From NCBI GenBank assembly GCA_018262975.1, contig JADFDG010000002.1, positions 157,523-221,522 of the forward strand: a DNA stretch of 64,000 nt, written 5' to 3'. Shown piece after piece: positions 63,981 to 64,000 of the stretch. Both the position numbers and the translations under genes were made by a program. The notes beneath the pieces are model-generated. The model saw only the letters and a program-made list of their open reading frames with translations. It made no database searches and was not told where the DNA came from. Source of the stretch: Gammaproteobacteria bacterium. Lineage in GTDB: Bacteria; Pseudomonadota; Gammaproteobacteria; Pseudomonadales; JADFDG01. Each line of letters opens with the position of its first letter. The stretch's first letter is position 1.

Positions 63981-64000
63981 ATGCGCGCCGAACACGAACT
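63981..64000 (+). CDS. metW: start of metW (truncated by window end)
   Basis: Only six codons (MRAEHE) are visible, one base after the metX stop. The reading frame and its position directly after metX fit MetW, a methionine-pathway methyltransferase-fold protein that pairs with MetX. The identification rests on context only. Confidence 0.5.

Noticed and set aside
60521-63982. 1153-codon minus-strand open frame opposite the dynamin-like gene and metX
   Set aside because: Antisense shadow of two recognised genes; no start signal, no domain, composition biased to Val/Ala/Gly/Arg.

Overview
The window is chromosomal DNA of a high-GC gammaproteobacterium. Genes are tightly packed and many start and stop codons overlap. 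No rRNA, tRNA, CRISPR array, transposase or phage gene was seen, and no gene-free stretch exceeds 300 bases. Several blocks have the gene order I associate with Pseudomonas and relatives: gshB next to pilGHIJK-chpABC, then tonB-like, yqgE, ruvX, pyrB, pyrC'; and pilU-pilT facing yggS-proC-yggT-yggU, then metX-metW. The exact genus cannot be named from sequence alone; a Xanthomonadales/Nevskiales/Chromatiales-like lineage is a guess.

Layout. 1-4.7 kb: end of maeB (malic enzyme), an unknown gene, a YjdF-like membrane protein, a BLUF blue-light sensor and a cysteine-cluster protein. 4.8-9.8 kb: a small lipoprotein, then an ArsR-type regulator fused to a methyltransferase (SahR-like) behind a 28-bp palindrome, followed by metK-ahcY-metF. 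Together these make a methyl-cycle operon with its own regulator. 9.9-18.5 kb: a LuxR-type regulator, a lipoprotein, a VapBC toxin-antitoxin pair divergent from a small protein with a threefold repeat, bioA, rsmE, cytochrome b561, an NlpC/P60 hydrolase and a P-type ATPase. 18.5-32.8 kb (minus strand): the complete Chp/Pil chemosensory system for type IV pili (pilG, H, I, J, K, chpA, B, C), with a metallo-beta-lactamase-fold hydrolase translationally coupled to its end. ChpA is 2394 residues with five His-type and one Thr-type phosphotransfer domains, and its linkers carry 9-bp minisatellites.

33.0-38.4 kb (plus strand): gshB, a TonB-like protein, yqgE, ruvX, pyrB and a dihydroorotase-like pyrC' lacking the metal-binding HxH. 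38.4-53.2 kb: the least conventional part. Two divergent operons encode exported proteins. The minus arm is an HzsA-like di-heme lipoprotein, an SH3/beta-barrel protein, a second barrel, a TlpA-like thioredoxin, a DUF4266 lipoprotein and a DUF3570 protein. The plus arm is a DUF1588-like mono-heme protein, a di-heme lipoprotein with a LamG-like domain, and a twin-arginine DUF1501-like protein. Next to them are a TPR protein, a small exported protein and a FecR-domain protein. This looks like an envelope redox or surface-assembly system of unknown function.

53.2-64 kb: a carotenoid oxygenase divergent from a PadR regulator with a palindrome between them, an exported peroxiredoxin, pilU and pilT, then yggS-proC-yggT-yggU, a dynamin-like GTPase, metX and the first codons of metW. 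A dispersed GC-rich palindrome (core GGGGGCCATGCCCCC) sits in three intergenic gaps (about 14.6, 38.4 and 62.7 kb), each just after the stop codon of a plus-strand gene.
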